Counted from the first letter of the stretch, positions 25,420-34,579 are shown. The stretch is 55,182 nt of DNA from CAYSRC01 sp964446385 (GCA_964446385.1 CAYUOH010000013.1:1-55182); one strand, 5' to 3'. Numbers and translations: made by a program. Notes: generated from the letters alone by a model not told the origin.

Positions 25420-26484
25420 CTAATTAAAATAAGAGTTCATATTGTATCTTTTTGTGGCACTATTGAGTATGTTCCATATCAATAACTCGTAGTTCATTCC
25501 GTTAAACTCAGCGATCATTGGAAAGTCACTATATCCCGGTGCCAAACCAGGCAAGGGATTAATCTCGATAAAATAGATCTTACCTTCCGGAGAAAGACGA
25601 TAATCTATTCGTGCAAAATCCTTACAGGATAAAACCTCATAGATTTTTCTTGACATATTAGTCATTTCGGTTTCTATTTCTTTGCTGATATTTGCGGGAG
25701 ACTCATAGTGAACAAATTTAGTATAGTCCTGCTTGACTTGATAACTGTATATATTATAGTTATTGCTTTGATTTGTGTAGCATATTTCCATTGGGGGAAA
25801 TATATGAGTGTCGTTGCCGTTTCCGAAAATGCCCACTGTAAATTCGCGACCGCTGATGTACTCCTCGACCAGGATGTCCTGTTTGTATAGACTTATGTCC
25901 TTCAACAGCAGTTCCTGCAGTTCTTTCCGGTTCGTAACAACCGCGACATCGGATATTCCTTTGCTTGATCCCTCTGCGTTTGGCTTAACAATCGCTGGAA
26001 AATCAAGTTTTCCGGTCAATCGGAGCTGCTGTTCCGCAGTGATTATTCGACCTCTAGGTACTCTAATATGGTATGTAGATAAGATTCGTTTTGTTAACGC
26101 CTTGTCCAGAGCAATGCATAGTGTTGTTTCATCCGAACCGGTATATGGGATATTATAGAAATTTAGCAACGCTGGCACTTGCGATTCACGGGCTCTTCCC
26201 CTCATTCCTTCCGCTATGTTGAAGACAATGTCAGGCTTATCCTCCGCCAGTTTTGTCGGTAACTCGTTACTCACTTCAAGTAAGGTGACACGACAGTTCC
26301 TGCTTTCCAGTGCCTCCTTTATAGCCCTAACCGTTGTAATATCATCATATTCCGCTTCGTTATCTTCGGGTTCTGAACCAGTTGATTGTGGCACTGTTTC
26401 CGCGTTGCGATTGCTTTTCTTCAAATTATACGTTATTCCTACATGAAGTAATCGCGGAGGGGTACACGTTTCTTTTTCTTCCAT
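25420..26484 (-). CDS. ATP-grasp ligase related to D-Ala-D-Ala ligase
   Basis: A 354-residue ATP-grasp enzyme. It has the Glu-Gly-x4-Arg-Glu-Ser-Gln-Val-Pro-Ala-Leu-Leu segment, Pro-Tyr-Thr-Gly-Ser-Asp, a Lys-Pro-Asn-Ala-Glu-Gly-Ser-Ser-Lys-Gly ATP-binding loop and a C-terminal Asp-Tyr-Arg...Glu-Ile-Asn-Pro-Leu-Pro-Gly metal site. These are D-Ala-D-Ala ligase features, but the N-terminus carries a ~40-residue acidic insertion and it belongs to a divergent group. Located directly upstream of KamA in one operon, it more likely joins an amino acid such as beta-lysine to another acid than makes peptidoglycan D-Ala-D-Ala. The substrate is not known. Confidence 0.78.
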   Translation of the reverse strand: MEEKETCTPPRLLHVGITYNLKKSNRNAETVPQSTGSEPEDNEAEYDDITTVRAIKEALESRNCRVTLLEVSNELPTKLAEDKPDIVFNIAEGMRGRARESQVPALLNFYNIPYTGSDETTLCIALDKALTKRILSTYHIRVPRGRIITAEQQLRLTGKLDFPAIVKPNAEGSSKGISDVAVVTNRKELQELLLKDISLYKQDILVEEYISGREFTVGIFGNGNDTHIFPPMEICYTNQSNNYNIYSYQVKQDYTKFVHYESPANISKEIETEMTNMSRKIYEVLSCKDFARIDYRLSPEGKIYFIEINPLPGLAPGYSDFPMIAEFNGMNYELLIWNILNSATKRYNMNSYFN

Positions 26485-27312
26485 TTTGACGCCTCATTTC
26501 TGTGCAGTAATCCATACGGTATGTATCTTATGCTTATCTTATGTTCCAAATCTCATTTTGCAAAGAGTCTCTTCATTTGCGTACTGTTCAATTGTTTACA
26601 GCCGATATTGTTGCAGGTTTCCATGTCTGTACGGAGCTCTTAATTACTGACCTTTTCTGCTTTATTCGCTGTTTTGCACTTGTACGATATTCAGGAATTG
26701 TTTTTAATTTTTGCACCACAGGGCATATTCGCGTAACCTGCTATTCAATTATTTGGAGAATGCCATACAAAATTTTTCAGCTAATTCTATCTCATAATTT
26801 TTATCGCGTCAATAGAAAAAATTTCTATATTTTGGACTTCAAACAGAATTCAAATTATGTTCAGCAACAGAGCGGATTTCCGTTATGTTTTGTTGTTTGA
26901 GCTATGATGCAAATGATAGTTTTTGTTTACTGTTAAATATAAGAATGATTGACCTGATATTCGTTTATGCGTTCACAGCGGAGATGAGATGATATGCGAA
27001 TCAAGGGAGATGTTTAGCGTCTGAAAAGCTGAACGTGCAGATGGCAGACGGACACAGTGGGTCGGGTTTGCTTTGAATAGCATTGGTGAAAAAATACGTA
27101 AACCGTTGCTGACACGGAAAATCGGCATAGCCGGTAAAAACATACCAAACCATGCCGATATTATTTCTGAGATGGAAATCTAATATTTTGTCCCCGTTCA
27201 AAGGACGGGGCTGCTTAATTATGATTGAAGTTTCGATTATTATCACCCAACCAGTTTGCGGCACGAAAAAACAAATGCGGCCGTGGCAGGGTTTTAATGT
27301 GCGGTAATCATG
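26485..27312. other. 828-base region without a supported gene
   Basis: AT-rich from 26485 to 26960, then more balanced. A frame from about 27021 to 27182 (+) encodes ~50 residues ending Glu-Met-Glu-Ile without a clear start; it may be a gene remnant. CCCCGT at 27192-27197 and ACGGGG at 27205-27210 form a short hairpin after it. No riboswitch, tRNA or transposase end was recognised. Confidence 0.4.
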
Positions 27313-27447
27313 TTACTTCGTTTTTGATGTGATCTTATTCAGCAGCATCGTGATTAGCACGATAAGGCCGATTACTACGAAAACACCGAGCATTCCGAGT
27401 CCCATATATCGGAGATTATTCACAAAAGCCATTGGGTTGAACTCCAT
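27313..27447 (-). CDS. Small OadG-like (decarboxylase gamma subunit type) membrane protein
   Basis: A 44-residue protein with one central hydrophobic span (about residues 15-37) and a basic C-terminus (Asn-Lys-Ile-Thr-Ser-Lys-Thr-Lys). The ATG at 27447 is preceded by a perfect GGAGGT site, which makes it a real gene despite its size. It begins 12 bases after the stop of the decarboxylase beta subunit. In size, topology and position it corresponds to the membrane-anchor part of OadG/MmdD-type gamma subunits, which hold the Na+-pump complex together; it lacks their long C-terminal tail. Confidence 0.75.
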   Translation of the reverse strand: MEFNPMAFVNNLRYMGLGMLGVFVVIGLIVLITMLLNKITSKTK

Positions 27448-27459
27448 AGCGTACCTCCA

Positions 27460-28572
27460 TTACAGAAAGAAATTTAGCACAATACCGCCCGCGATGACAG
27501 AGGCGATCTGACCGGATACATTCACGCCGATGGAATGCATCAGGAGGAAGTTTTGACTGTCCTCCGCTTGCCCCATCTTGTGCACGATTCTGCCGGACAT
27601 CGGGAAAGCAGAAATACCCGCAGCACCTATCATGGGGTTGATTTTTTCTTTTGCGAAAACATTGTATAATTTGGCGAACAAGACGCCTCCAGCTGTGTCG
27701 AATATAAAGGCAAACAGGCCGAGTCCGAGAATCAACAGAGTGTCAGGCTTTAAGAACTGTTCAGCCTGCATCTGAGAGGCGATTGTCAGGCCCAGGAAAA
27801 GAGTCACAAGATTTGCAAGTACATTCTGTGCAGTCTCAGACAGCGAGTTCAGAACGCCGCATTCACGTATTAGGTTTCCAAACATGAGGAAACCAATCAG
27901 GGCAACGGATTCGGGTGCGATGACGCCGGCAAGGACGGTTATAATGATGGGGAACAGAATGCGGGTCGTCTTTGAGACTGAATTCTCTTTATAGGGCATA
28001 CGTATCAGGCGTTCTTTTTTTGTTGTCAGAAGCTTGATAATAGGAGGCTGGATGATGGGAACCAACGCCATATACGAATATGCGGCAACCATAATCGGTC
28101 CGATATATTGTGAGCCGAGCTTCATGGCGACCACTATGGATGTGGGGCCATCGGCCGCGCCGACTATACCGATGGAAGCGGCGTCATTTAGAGGGAAGAA
28201 CATCGAAGCTGTGCAGAGCGTGAAGAAAATGCCGAACTGAGCAGCCGCACCGAAAATCATGAGTTTCGGATTGGCCAGGAGCGGGCCAAAATCAATCATC
28301 GCTCCGATACCGATGAAAAGAATCAACGGAAACAGTTCATTTTCAATACCTGCTTTATATAGGGTACTCAGAACTCCGCTTGAACCGTTGACCGCCTGAT
28401 CCACAGCGCCGGATAATGGTAAATTGACCAGAATTGCACCGAACCCGATAGGGAGGAGGAGCGAAGGCTCCATGTTTTTCTTAATGGCAAGGTAGATCAG
28501 GGTTCCTCCAAGTGCCCACATAACAAGATGCTGCCATTGGATCTGAAGGATATACTTGTAAAAGATATCCAT
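27460..28572 (-). CDS. Sodium ion-translocating decarboxylase, beta subunit
   Basis: A 370-residue polytopic membrane protein of the OadB/MmdB/GcdB family, the subunit that couples decarboxylation of a biotin-bound carboxyl group to Na+ export. The Gly-Ala-Ala-Asp-Gly-Pro-Thr-Ser motif with the essential Asp, and the C-terminal Asn-Pro-Met-Ile-Gly-Ala-Ala-Gly-Ile-Ser-Ala-Phe-Pro-Met-Ser block, are intact. The ATG has an AGGAAA site. It lies between the membrane pyrophosphatase (41-base gap) and the small gamma-like gene. No alpha subunit or biotin carrier is in the window, so these must be encoded elsewhere or the protein has another role. Confidence 0.93.
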   Translation of the reverse strand: MDIFYKYILQIQWQHLVMWALGGTLIYLAIKKNMEPSLLLPIGFGAILVNLPLSGAVDQAVNGSSGVLSTLYKAGIENELFPLILFIGIGAMIDFGPLLANPKLMIFGAAAQFGIFFTLCTASMFFPLNDAASIGIVGAADGPTSIVVAMKLGSQYIGPIMVAAYSYMALVPIIQPPIIKLLTTKKERLIRMPYKENSVSKTTRILFPIIITVLAGVIAPESVALIGFLMFGNLIRECGVLNSLSETAQNVLANLVTLFLGLTIASQMQAEQFLKPDTLLILGLGLFAFIFDTAGGVLFAKLYNVFAKEKINPMIGAAGISAFPMSGRIVHKMGQAEDSQNFLLMHSIGVNVSGQIASVIAGGIVLNFFL

Positions 28573-28613
28573 TTAATGAATTTCCTTTCTGTTTATATTC
28601 GTGTACTTTGTAC

Positions 28614-30692
28614 TTAACCGAACAGAGAAAATGCCACAAAAAGCCCGGACATAAGGGAAGAGACAAGAGAAACTACGGTAATCTGCGTATTTATAGACGG
28701 ACCGGCCGTATCCTTAAACGGATCTCCTACCGTATCTCCAACGACAGCGGCCTTATGTGCGTCGGAACCCTTGCCGCCCTCGTTACCGGACTCAATGTAT
28801 TTTTTGGCGTTGTCCCACAGGCCTCCCGCATTGGACATAAACAAAGCAAAGAGAAGACCACTAATGATGTTGCCAAGGAGGAACCCTCCGATGGCAAGAG
28901 GTCCGCCGATGAAGCCAACCAGAATTGTCGAAATGATGGTCATAAGGCCTGCCGGAATGAGTTCCTTGAGTGCGCCTTTTGTCGCAATGTCGATACATTT
29001 GTTATATTCCGGCTGGACGCCATCCTTGCCTTCCTTCAGACCAACAATCTCATTGAACTGGCGATGAATTTCTGCCACCATTCGCTGCGCGTTCTTGTCA
29101 ACGCCGAGAATCAGCATCGCGGAGAAGACGGCAGGTATCGCTGCACCAACCAGAATTCCGAAGAAAACGACCGGATTCATAATATCAAACCCTGTGATCA
29201 GTGCCTTCCCGGCCGCCGAAAGAACTTCGTTCACTTCAGACATATAGGCGCCGAGAAGGGAGATAACGGTGAGGCCTGCCGCGCCGATGGCAAAACCCTT
29301 TGTCACAGCTTTTACCGTGTTACCGGCGCTGTCCAGTTCATCAGCAATCTGAATCGTATCATCGCCAAGACCGCCCATTTCAGCAAGGCCTCTCGCGTTG
29401 TCAACGATCGGGCCGTAGGCATCGTTGGATACAATCATACCCACGATGGAGAGCATGCCGACAGCTGCCATAGAGATGCCGAACATCGCGTACCCGTCGC
29501 CGAGCGGCGCGCAAAGCTTATATGCCGCAAGCGCGGAAATGGCGATTCCAACCATGGCCGGGAGCGAGGAGATAAAGCCATAGGAGATGCCGGACAGAAT
29601 GGTAAGCGCCGACCCAGAACGTGAAGCCTTGGCTACATAGCGAACGATCGGTTTGCTGTCATCCGTAAAGTAATCGGTTGTAATGCCGATGATCACGCCG
29701 ACAAGGAGTCCAACTGCAGAGGCGCCCCAAATGCGCCACGAAAAGCCTTCGAACAGGGCGGTTGCTACAGCTGTCAACACAAGGAAGATACCGGTCGTGA
29801 CATATGTGGAAGAGTTGAGCGCACGTGTCGGATTGCCATGTTTACCAATGCGCGCAGTGGCAATGCCAATGATGGAGGAGATAAGTCCCAGCGCCGCATA
29901 GCAGAACACCATCACCTTCGTCGCGCCACCCAGGGTCTGGGCGAGGACAAGTGCTGCAGTCATGGAGGCAACGTTGGAATCGAACAGATCAGCACCCATG
30001 CCGGCTACGTCTCCTACGTTGTCGCCGACGTTATCAGCAATTACCGCGGGATTGCGCGGATCGTCCTCAGGAATGCCAAGTTCTACCTTGCCGGTGAGAT
30101 CAGCTGAAATATCTGCTGTCTTCGTAAAAATTCCGCCGCCAGCTTTCGCAAACAGCGCCAGGGAGCTTGCGCCAAAGGAAAAGCCAAGCAGAATTGTCGC
30201 ATCGCCCACAATTGCCAGTACTGCGGCAACTCCGAACAGGCTAAAGCCGACCACCGCGAGACCCATGACAGCGCCGCCGCGGAATCCCACGAGAAAAGCA
30301 GGCTTGATCCCCTTCTGCGCCCCTTCCGCAGCGCGGGAGTTGGCGGAAGTGGCTACCAACAAACCGATTTTACCTGCAATCGCCGAAAGCGTTGTGCCAG
30401 CCAGGTAAGCTAATGTAATTTCAACATTATTTAGAATTTCACCCTTCCAGATGGGTGTCGGGAGCAGTACAAAAAGAATGACTGACGCTATCCCGGCGAA
30501 GATTGCAAGAATTTTATATTCTTTTGTCAGAAAAGCGTTGGCACCAGCCTTAATAAGAGCGGAAACCTCTTGAATCTTCGCGTTTTCTGTCTTCTGCTTT
30601 TTAACCCACATGTAGAGGTAAGCTGCAAATGCGAATGCGATGATCACAACTAAAAAAGAGAGTACATAGACATGCGGCAGTTTTAATTCCAT
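28614..30692 (-). CDS. hppA: Membrane-bound pyrophosphatase, K+-independent (H+-pumping) type
   Basis: A 692-residue ion-pumping pyrophosphatase with ~16 spans. Catalytic blocks Asp-Asp-Pro-Arg-Asn-Pro-Ala-Val-Ile-Ala-Asp-Asn-Val-Gly-Asp-Asn, Asp-Ala-Tyr-Gly-Pro-Ile-Val-Asp-Asn and Asp-Thr-Val-Gly-Asp-Pro-Phe-Lys-Asp-Thr are intact. At the K+-site motif it reads Gly-Asn-Thr-Val-Lys-Ala-Val-Thr-Lys-Gly; Lys and Thr there mark the K+-independent subfamily, whose characterised members pump H+. Start at 30692 (Met-Glu-Leu-Lys-Leu-Pro) is favoured by its AGAAGGTG site; an in-frame start at 30812 would add 40 residues of leader sequence. It converts biosynthetic PPi into a proton gradient. Confidence 0.93.
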   Translation of the reverse strand: MELKLPHVYVLSFLVVIIAFAFAAYLYMWVKKQKTENAKIQEVSALIKAGANAFLTKEYKILAIFAGIASVILFVLLPTPIWKGEILNNVEITLAYLAGTTLSAIAGKIGLLVATSANSRAAEGAQKGIKPAFLVGFRGGAVMGLAVVGFSLFGVAAVLAIVGDATILLGFSFGASSLALFAKAGGGIFTKTADISADLTGKVELGIPEDDPRNPAVIADNVGDNVGDVAGMGADLFDSNVASMTAALVLAQTLGGATKVMVFCYAALGLISSIIGIATARIGKHGNPTRALNSSTYVTTGIFLVLTAVATALFEGFSWRIWGASAVGLLVGVIIGITTDYFTDDSKPIVRYVAKASRSGSALTILSGISYGFISSLPAMVGIAISALAAYKLCAPLGDGYAMFGISMAAVGMLSIVGMIVSNDAYGPIVDNARGLAEMGGLGDDTIQIADELDSAGNTVKAVTKGFAIGAAGLTVISLLGAYMSEVNEVLSAAGKALITGFDIMNPVVFFGILVGAAIPAVFSAMLILGVDKNAQRMVAEIHRQFNEIVGLKEGKDGVQPEYNKCIDIATKGALKELIPAGLMTIISTILVGFIGGPLAIGGFLLGNIISGLLFALFMSNAGGLWDNAKKYIESGNEGGKGSDAHKAAVVGDTVGDPFKDTAGPSINTQITVVSLVSSLMSGLFVAFSLFG

Positions 30693-30885
30693 AAAAGCAC
30701 CTTCTCCTTCATTTAAATATCTGGTCAGTAAAAGGTTTTTGTCTTCTTCGATTCGCTTGTCCTCGGCGCAAAAAAAAAGAAACATATATTTTAGCTTCTT
30801 TGCACCGCACATACAAAACGGAATCGATTTCTATTTACATAGCCGGGAATCCCATAAAAAGAGGCACTTCTTTTAAACTACGTTA

Positions 30886-30914
30886 TATATAGCACAAACA
30901 AAAATTGATTGCAA
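30886..30914 (-). promoter_or_regulatory. Promoter of the pyrophosphatase gene
   Basis: On the minus strand TTGCAA (30909-30914) and TATATA (30886-30891) are 17 bases apart with an extended TG before the -10. This predicts a ~190-base untranslated leader before the ATG at 30692 and supports rejecting the longer N-terminus. Confidence 0.6.
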
Positions 30915-30952
30915 GCGCCCGCAAAATTGTTGAGGTGCTGTAATCATCAACA

Positions 30953-30989
30953 GATAAAGAAAACAGCCCGTCTTTATGACGGGCTGTTT
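30953..30989 (-). terminator. Terminator of the UMF1 transporter gene
   Basis: AAACAGCCCGTC at 30961-30972 and GACGGGCTGTTT at 30978-30989 form a 12-bp perfect stem. Read on the minus strand it ends in TTTTCTTT. Confidence 0.85.
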
Positions 30990-31068
30990 CAGTATATACA
31001 GATGAGACTACTCCATATGTTACTTACAAGCCCTGACTCGGTTTTCGCGCGTGCATGATATATGATCA

Positions 31069-32373
31069 TCAATACCCAGCTGGCTCTTTTGCGGAAACAC
31101 GCTTTACCAGCAGTAAAAACAACATCCCGATTACCAGGAATGCAATGATAGATCCAACAGCCCAGATAAGCCCGTATTGCTCGGCAAGTATCATTTCATA
31201 CCCATGGTTGACATACCAGTTGTTCGCTCGGAATGAAATGGTTCCGAATACAAGCGGGCCGATAAAAGTTGACGTACGTCCAGCAACTGAAAGGAAACCG
31301 TAAAATTCAGCGGATTTCTCCTGTGGGGCAAGCTGGCTAACCATCGTGCGGCTGACAGCCTGGGCGCCGGAGAGCGAAAAACCTGCCACAACGCCGATGA
31401 CATAGAACAACATAATATCCTTTATGAACAGCAGACCTGTGACGGAGGCGATTAATATAACAAGCGAGATAATAATGGCTTCCTTGCTGCTTTTTTTATC
31501 TGAAATCCGTCCAAAAAGTAAAGCGCCGAACGTACCGGAAAACTGTATAAGAATGACAAATATAATCAATTGAGTCTGTTCCATACCAAAAAGCGTGGCA
31601 CCGATTATGGCGGCAAAATCCATCAGCATCATAATACCATCGTTGTAAATTAAAAAGGCAACCGTATATTTGATGAATTCTTTATAATTGTTAACTGAGC
31701 GGAATGTATGCGCCAGTTTTTCAAATCCTAGGGCGATGACATTTTTATCTGCCGGAATATGTTCCGGTTCACTTTTTTCCTCTACCCAAAGGAAGGTAGG
31801 TATGGATGAGATAAGATAAACGGCGGCGGTAATTAAGAATGCTAACGGAATCATTTGATTGCCCACTATTTTTATGGGAACAAGCACAATAAGAAGGGCG
31901 ACGATACCGCCAATCATACCTAATGCCCAGCCCTTGCCCGATACGGTACCGATTGACTCGGGAGTGGAAACATCTGAAAGCAAAGAATCGTAAAATACCT
32001 GAGCGGCGCGATACCCGATTTCAGCCATGATGAAAAAGAAAACACCGATGAAAACGTCCCCTTCTCCGACAAAAAACAGAAGAGCTGTAAATATGACGGA
32101 AATTGCGGTGAATATAAGCAAGAATTTCTTTTTGGATTTGGTGAAGTCTGCAATCGTGCCGAGTATAGGTGATAATACAGCTACAATAACAGCGGCAGCT
32201 CCGACCGAAACAGCCCACAAACGAGTGCCTTCTGCGCCACCGACAACGACGTTTTTAAAGAAAGTGGAATATACCGCCAAGAGCACAACGGAGGCATAGG
32301 CGGAATTTCCAAAATCATAGAAATACCAGGAATGGCGAGATCTGTTGCCAGCTTCGACAGTTTTATTTCTCAT
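31069..32373 (-). CDS. UMF1-family MFS transporter
   Basis: A 434-residue transporter with ~12 spans of the UMF1 (Atg22-like) family of the major facilitator superfamily. The diagnostic Trp-Tyr-Phe-Tyr-Asp-Phe-Gly-Asn-Ser-Ala-Tyr-Ala motif opens span 1. Ala-Asp-Phe-Thr-Lys-Ser-Lys-Lys-Lys follows span 2, and Gly-Ala-x-Gln-Ala-Val-Ser-Arg lies in the second half. Substrates of bacterial members are poorly known; amino-acid or metabolite efflux is suggested for eukaryotic relatives. Start has AAGGAG. Its promoter sits between two arms of a long inverted repeat (32411-32475), implying tight control. Confidence 0.88.
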   Translation of the reverse strand: MRNKTVEAGNRSRHSWYFYDFGNSAYASVVLLAVYSTFFKNVVVGGAEGTRLWAVSVGAAAVIVAVLSPILGTIADFTKSKKKFLLIFTAISVIFTALLFFVGEGDVFIGVFFFIMAEIGYRAAQVFYDSLLSDVSTPESIGTVSGKGWALGMIGGIVALLIVLVPIKIVGNQMIPLAFLITAAVYLISSIPTFLWVEEKSEPEHIPADKNVIALGFEKLAHTFRSVNNYKEFIKYTVAFLIYNDGIMMLMDFAAIIGATLFGMEQTQLIIFVILIQFSGTFGALLFGRISDKKSSKEAIIISLVILIASVTGLLFIKDIMLFYVIGVVAGFSLSGAQAVSRTMVSQLAPQEKSAEFYGFLSVAGRTSTFIGPLVFGTISFRANNWYVNHGYEMILAEQYGLIWAVGSIIAFLVIGMLFLLLVKRVSAKEPAGY

Positions 32374-32410
32374 GATAAACTCCTTAATAATTGCATATCT
32401 CAGTGTCCAT

Positions 32411-32475
32411 TGTATCTAAAAATACTTGATAAGCATACATTGAATTAATATATATATCAAGTATTTTTTGATACA
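32411..32475 (-). promoter_or_regulatory. UMF1 promoter bracketed by a 21-bp inverted repeat operator pair
   Basis: The arms 32411-32431 and 32455-32475 are inverted copies with one mismatch. Each arm is itself a dyad (TATCAA-N7-TTGATA in one, with one change in the other). On the minus strand the -35 TTGATA is the complement of 32455-32460, inside one arm; the -10 TATGCT is the complement of 32432-32437, abutting the other; the spacer is 17 bases. A repressor dimer on each arm would cover both promoter elements. Confidence 0.7.
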
Positions 32476-32728
32476 TAAGGAGCAGGTTGAGCACCATACC
32501 ACCATGTATTCATTCAGTGAATTGATGCGGTTTCATCATGCCGTCTATGTCAGGATATAATGACAATGAGTGGTTTGACGCAATATGAAAACATGCCTCG
32601 CATGTAATTTCAGCAGGTTTTTAATATAAATGAGTTATTTTATTTGATATAATAAATAATCATATCAATGATTCGCATTAAATACGATTATAAGAAATTT
32701 GTGGTGTGAATAAACGGGGGACGTGGAT

Positions 32729-33307
32729 ATGTGCTGCAGATATTATTACGATGATAAGGATTTGAGCGAGATTCTGGAGAAGCTGGGCGTCATTCTGGAT
32801 GCCGGAGAAAAAATTCCTGAGGGGATCATTTCACCGGGAAGTGAGTCACTCATGATTACCGGCAGACAAAACAACCGAAGTGCTTCAGTAGCAACCTGGG
32901 GCTTTCCCGGCAGGGAAGACAAGCTCATATTTAATGCACGTTCAGAAACTGCACAGAATAAAACTATGTTCCGGAATGCGCTGGAAACAAGACGCTGCCT
33001 GCTTCCTGCAAAATGTTTTTATGAATGGGACAGTGATAAGAACAAAGTCACTTTTTCCGGTATAAATACGCAGGTAATATTCCTGGCCGGTCTATGGAAT
33101 CTTTACGGTAAAGAAATTCGTTTTACGGTACTGACCACTGCGGCAAACGCGTCGATGATACAGGTCCACGATAGAATGCCGCTTATGGTCGATTCTGACA
33201 ACATAGATTCCTGGCTTTTCGATACTGCCTTTGCGCATGAACATCTGAGACGCGAGATGCCTCCGCTCATAGCTCAGAGAGAATATGAGCAAATGACTTT
33301 AAAATAA
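32729..33307 (+). CDS. SRAP (YedK/HMCES-type) abasic-site shield protein
   Basis: A 192-residue SOS response-associated peptidase family protein that caps abasic sites in single-stranded DNA through a thiazolidine link to Cys2. I choose the ATG at 32729 rather than the in-frame GTG at 32723 because only this start puts the catalytic Cys at position 2 after Met removal. Asn-Ala-Arg-Ser-Glu-Thr and the active-site His in Val-His-Asp-Arg-Met-Pro are present. Residue 3 is a second Cys, where Gly is usual. A GGGGGAC site precedes the start. It is followed 25 bases later by an rRNA methyltransferase gene. Confidence 0.9.
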   Translation: MCCRYYYDDKDLSEILEKLGVILDAGEKIPEGIISPGSESLMITGRQNNRSASVATWGFPGREDKLIFNARSETAQNKTMFRNALETRRCLLPAKCFYEWDSDKNKVTFSGINTQVIFLAGLWNLYGKEIRFTVLTTAANASMIQVHDRMPLMVDSDNIDSWLFDTAFAHEHLRREMPPLIAQREYEQMTLK

Positions 33308-33332
33308 AGACTATTTCAAAAGGTGAACACGA

Positions 33333-34562
33333 ATGAAAACAGCACGAATCTTTCCGTGTGTAATAATCAGTAAAAAGGGAGAACGCTGGACATCATCCGG
33401 TCACCCCTGGATTTACGCTTCAGATGTCATTGAACATCCGGAAAATCCGGAAAACGGCAGCCTAGTCGATGTAATATCCGAAAACGGCAAATATCTTGGC
33501 ACCGGCTTCTACAGCGGTATAAGTAAAATTTGCGTGCGTATTCTTTCCCGCGACGCAAACAATACGTTCGATACTAATTTCTGGAAAAGACGCATCGGCT
33601 ATGCACTGGACTACCGCAGAACGGTGATGAGGGATGATTTTTCCGCTTGCCGTATAATTTTCGGCGAGGCTGACGGTTTTCCGGGACTTACCGTTGACCG
33701 CTTTTCAAATATACTGTCGGCGCAGATTCTGTCTGCGGGGACCGACAGAATAAGGGATATAATTCTTCCGGAGATTGTCTATCAGCTGCGCGAATCCGGC
33801 GAAACGATAGACGGAGTATTCCTGCGCAACGACGTTTCCATACGTTCGCTGGAAGGCCTTCGCGAAGAAACCGGGTGGTACATGCTGCCCGGGGAAAGTG
33901 TTCCTGATTCACCGGTTACCGAAATATGCGAAAACGGTATTTACTATTCCGTAGATGTGGAAAACGGACAGAAAACCGGGTTTTTCCTCGATCAAAAATA
34001 CAACCGGCTTGCTGTCGCTAAGCTAGCAAAAGGCAAGCGCGTACTGGACTGTTTTACGCATACAGGATCATTTGCGCTGAACGCCGCGAAAGGCGGCGCG
34101 GAACATGTGACGGCTGTTGATATTTCCGCGTCTGCTGTCGAAATGGCAAAGAAAAATGCGGTGCGAAACAATCTTGACGATAAGATGGATTTTCTCTGTG
34201 CAGATGTCTTTGACCTACTTCCGCAGTTGGAAGCGGAGGGAAAACATCCCTACGATTTTATTATTCTGGACCCGCCCGCTTTTACAAAATCACGTAAAAC
34301 TGCCAAAAACGCCGAACGCGGCTACAGGGAAATCAACTACCGGGCGTTAAAGCTGCTGCCCCGTGGCAGTTATTTTGCCACTGCCTCCTGCAGTCACTTT
34401 ATGCCATCGGAGCAGTTTGTGAAAATGCTCCGGGCTGCCGCGGCGGATGCCGGAAAGGAACTGATGCAGATTGAGGCGCGTCAGCAGGCTCCGGATCATC
34501 CGATTCTCTGGAATGTTCCTGAGACCGACTATCTGAAATTTTATCTGTTCCGCGTAATATAG
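33333..34562 (+). CDS. Class I SAM-dependent rRNA methyltransferase, RlmI-like
   Basis: A 409-residue enzyme with an N-terminal PUA domain (Ser-Gly-His-Pro-Trp-Ile-Tyr near residue 24), a central EEHEE-type region and a C-terminal Rossmann methyltransferase: Val-Leu-Asp-Cys-Phe-Thr-His-Thr-Gly-Ser near 237 and Leu-Asp-Pro-Pro-Ala-Phe-Thr-Lys-Ser near 310. A Ser-Cys-Ser motif near 352 holds the catalytic Cys. This architecture matches RlmI, which makes m5C1962 in 23S rRNA, though the exact target in this organism is not proven. It lies in a compact plus-strand run (25 bases after SRAP, 17 before butyrate kinase). Confidence 0.9.
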   Translation: MKTARIFPCVIISKKGERWTSSGHPWIYASDVIEHPENPENGSLVDVISENGKYLGTGFYSGISKICVRILSRDANNTFDTNFWKRRIGYALDYRRTVMRDDFSACRIIFGEADGFPGLTVDRFSNILSAQILSAGTDRIRDIILPEIVYQLRESGETIDGVFLRNDVSIRSLEGLREETGWYMLPGESVPDSPVTEICENGIYYSVDVENGQKTGFFLDQKYNRLAVAKLAKGKRVLDCFTHTGSFALNAAKGGAEHVTAVDISASAVEMAKKNAVRNNLDDKMDFLCADVFDLLPQLEAEGKHPYDFIILDPPAFTKSRKTAKNAERGYREINYRALKLLPRGSYFATASCSHFMPSEQFVKMLRAAAADAGKELMQIEARQQAPDHPILWNVPETDYLKFYLFRVI

Positions 34563-34579
34563 TTTCGAGAGGTTATCCG

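Noticed and set aside
27001..27264. An 87-codon minus-strand frame before the gamma-like gene
   Set aside because: No ribosome binding site, no family, and an opposite frame of about the same quality; neither can be supported.
28608..29624. A 338-codon plus-strand frame opposite the pyrophosphatase gene
   Set aside because: The minus-strand protein has every catalytic motif of the family; the opposite frame is Arg/Asn-rich and unlike any protein.
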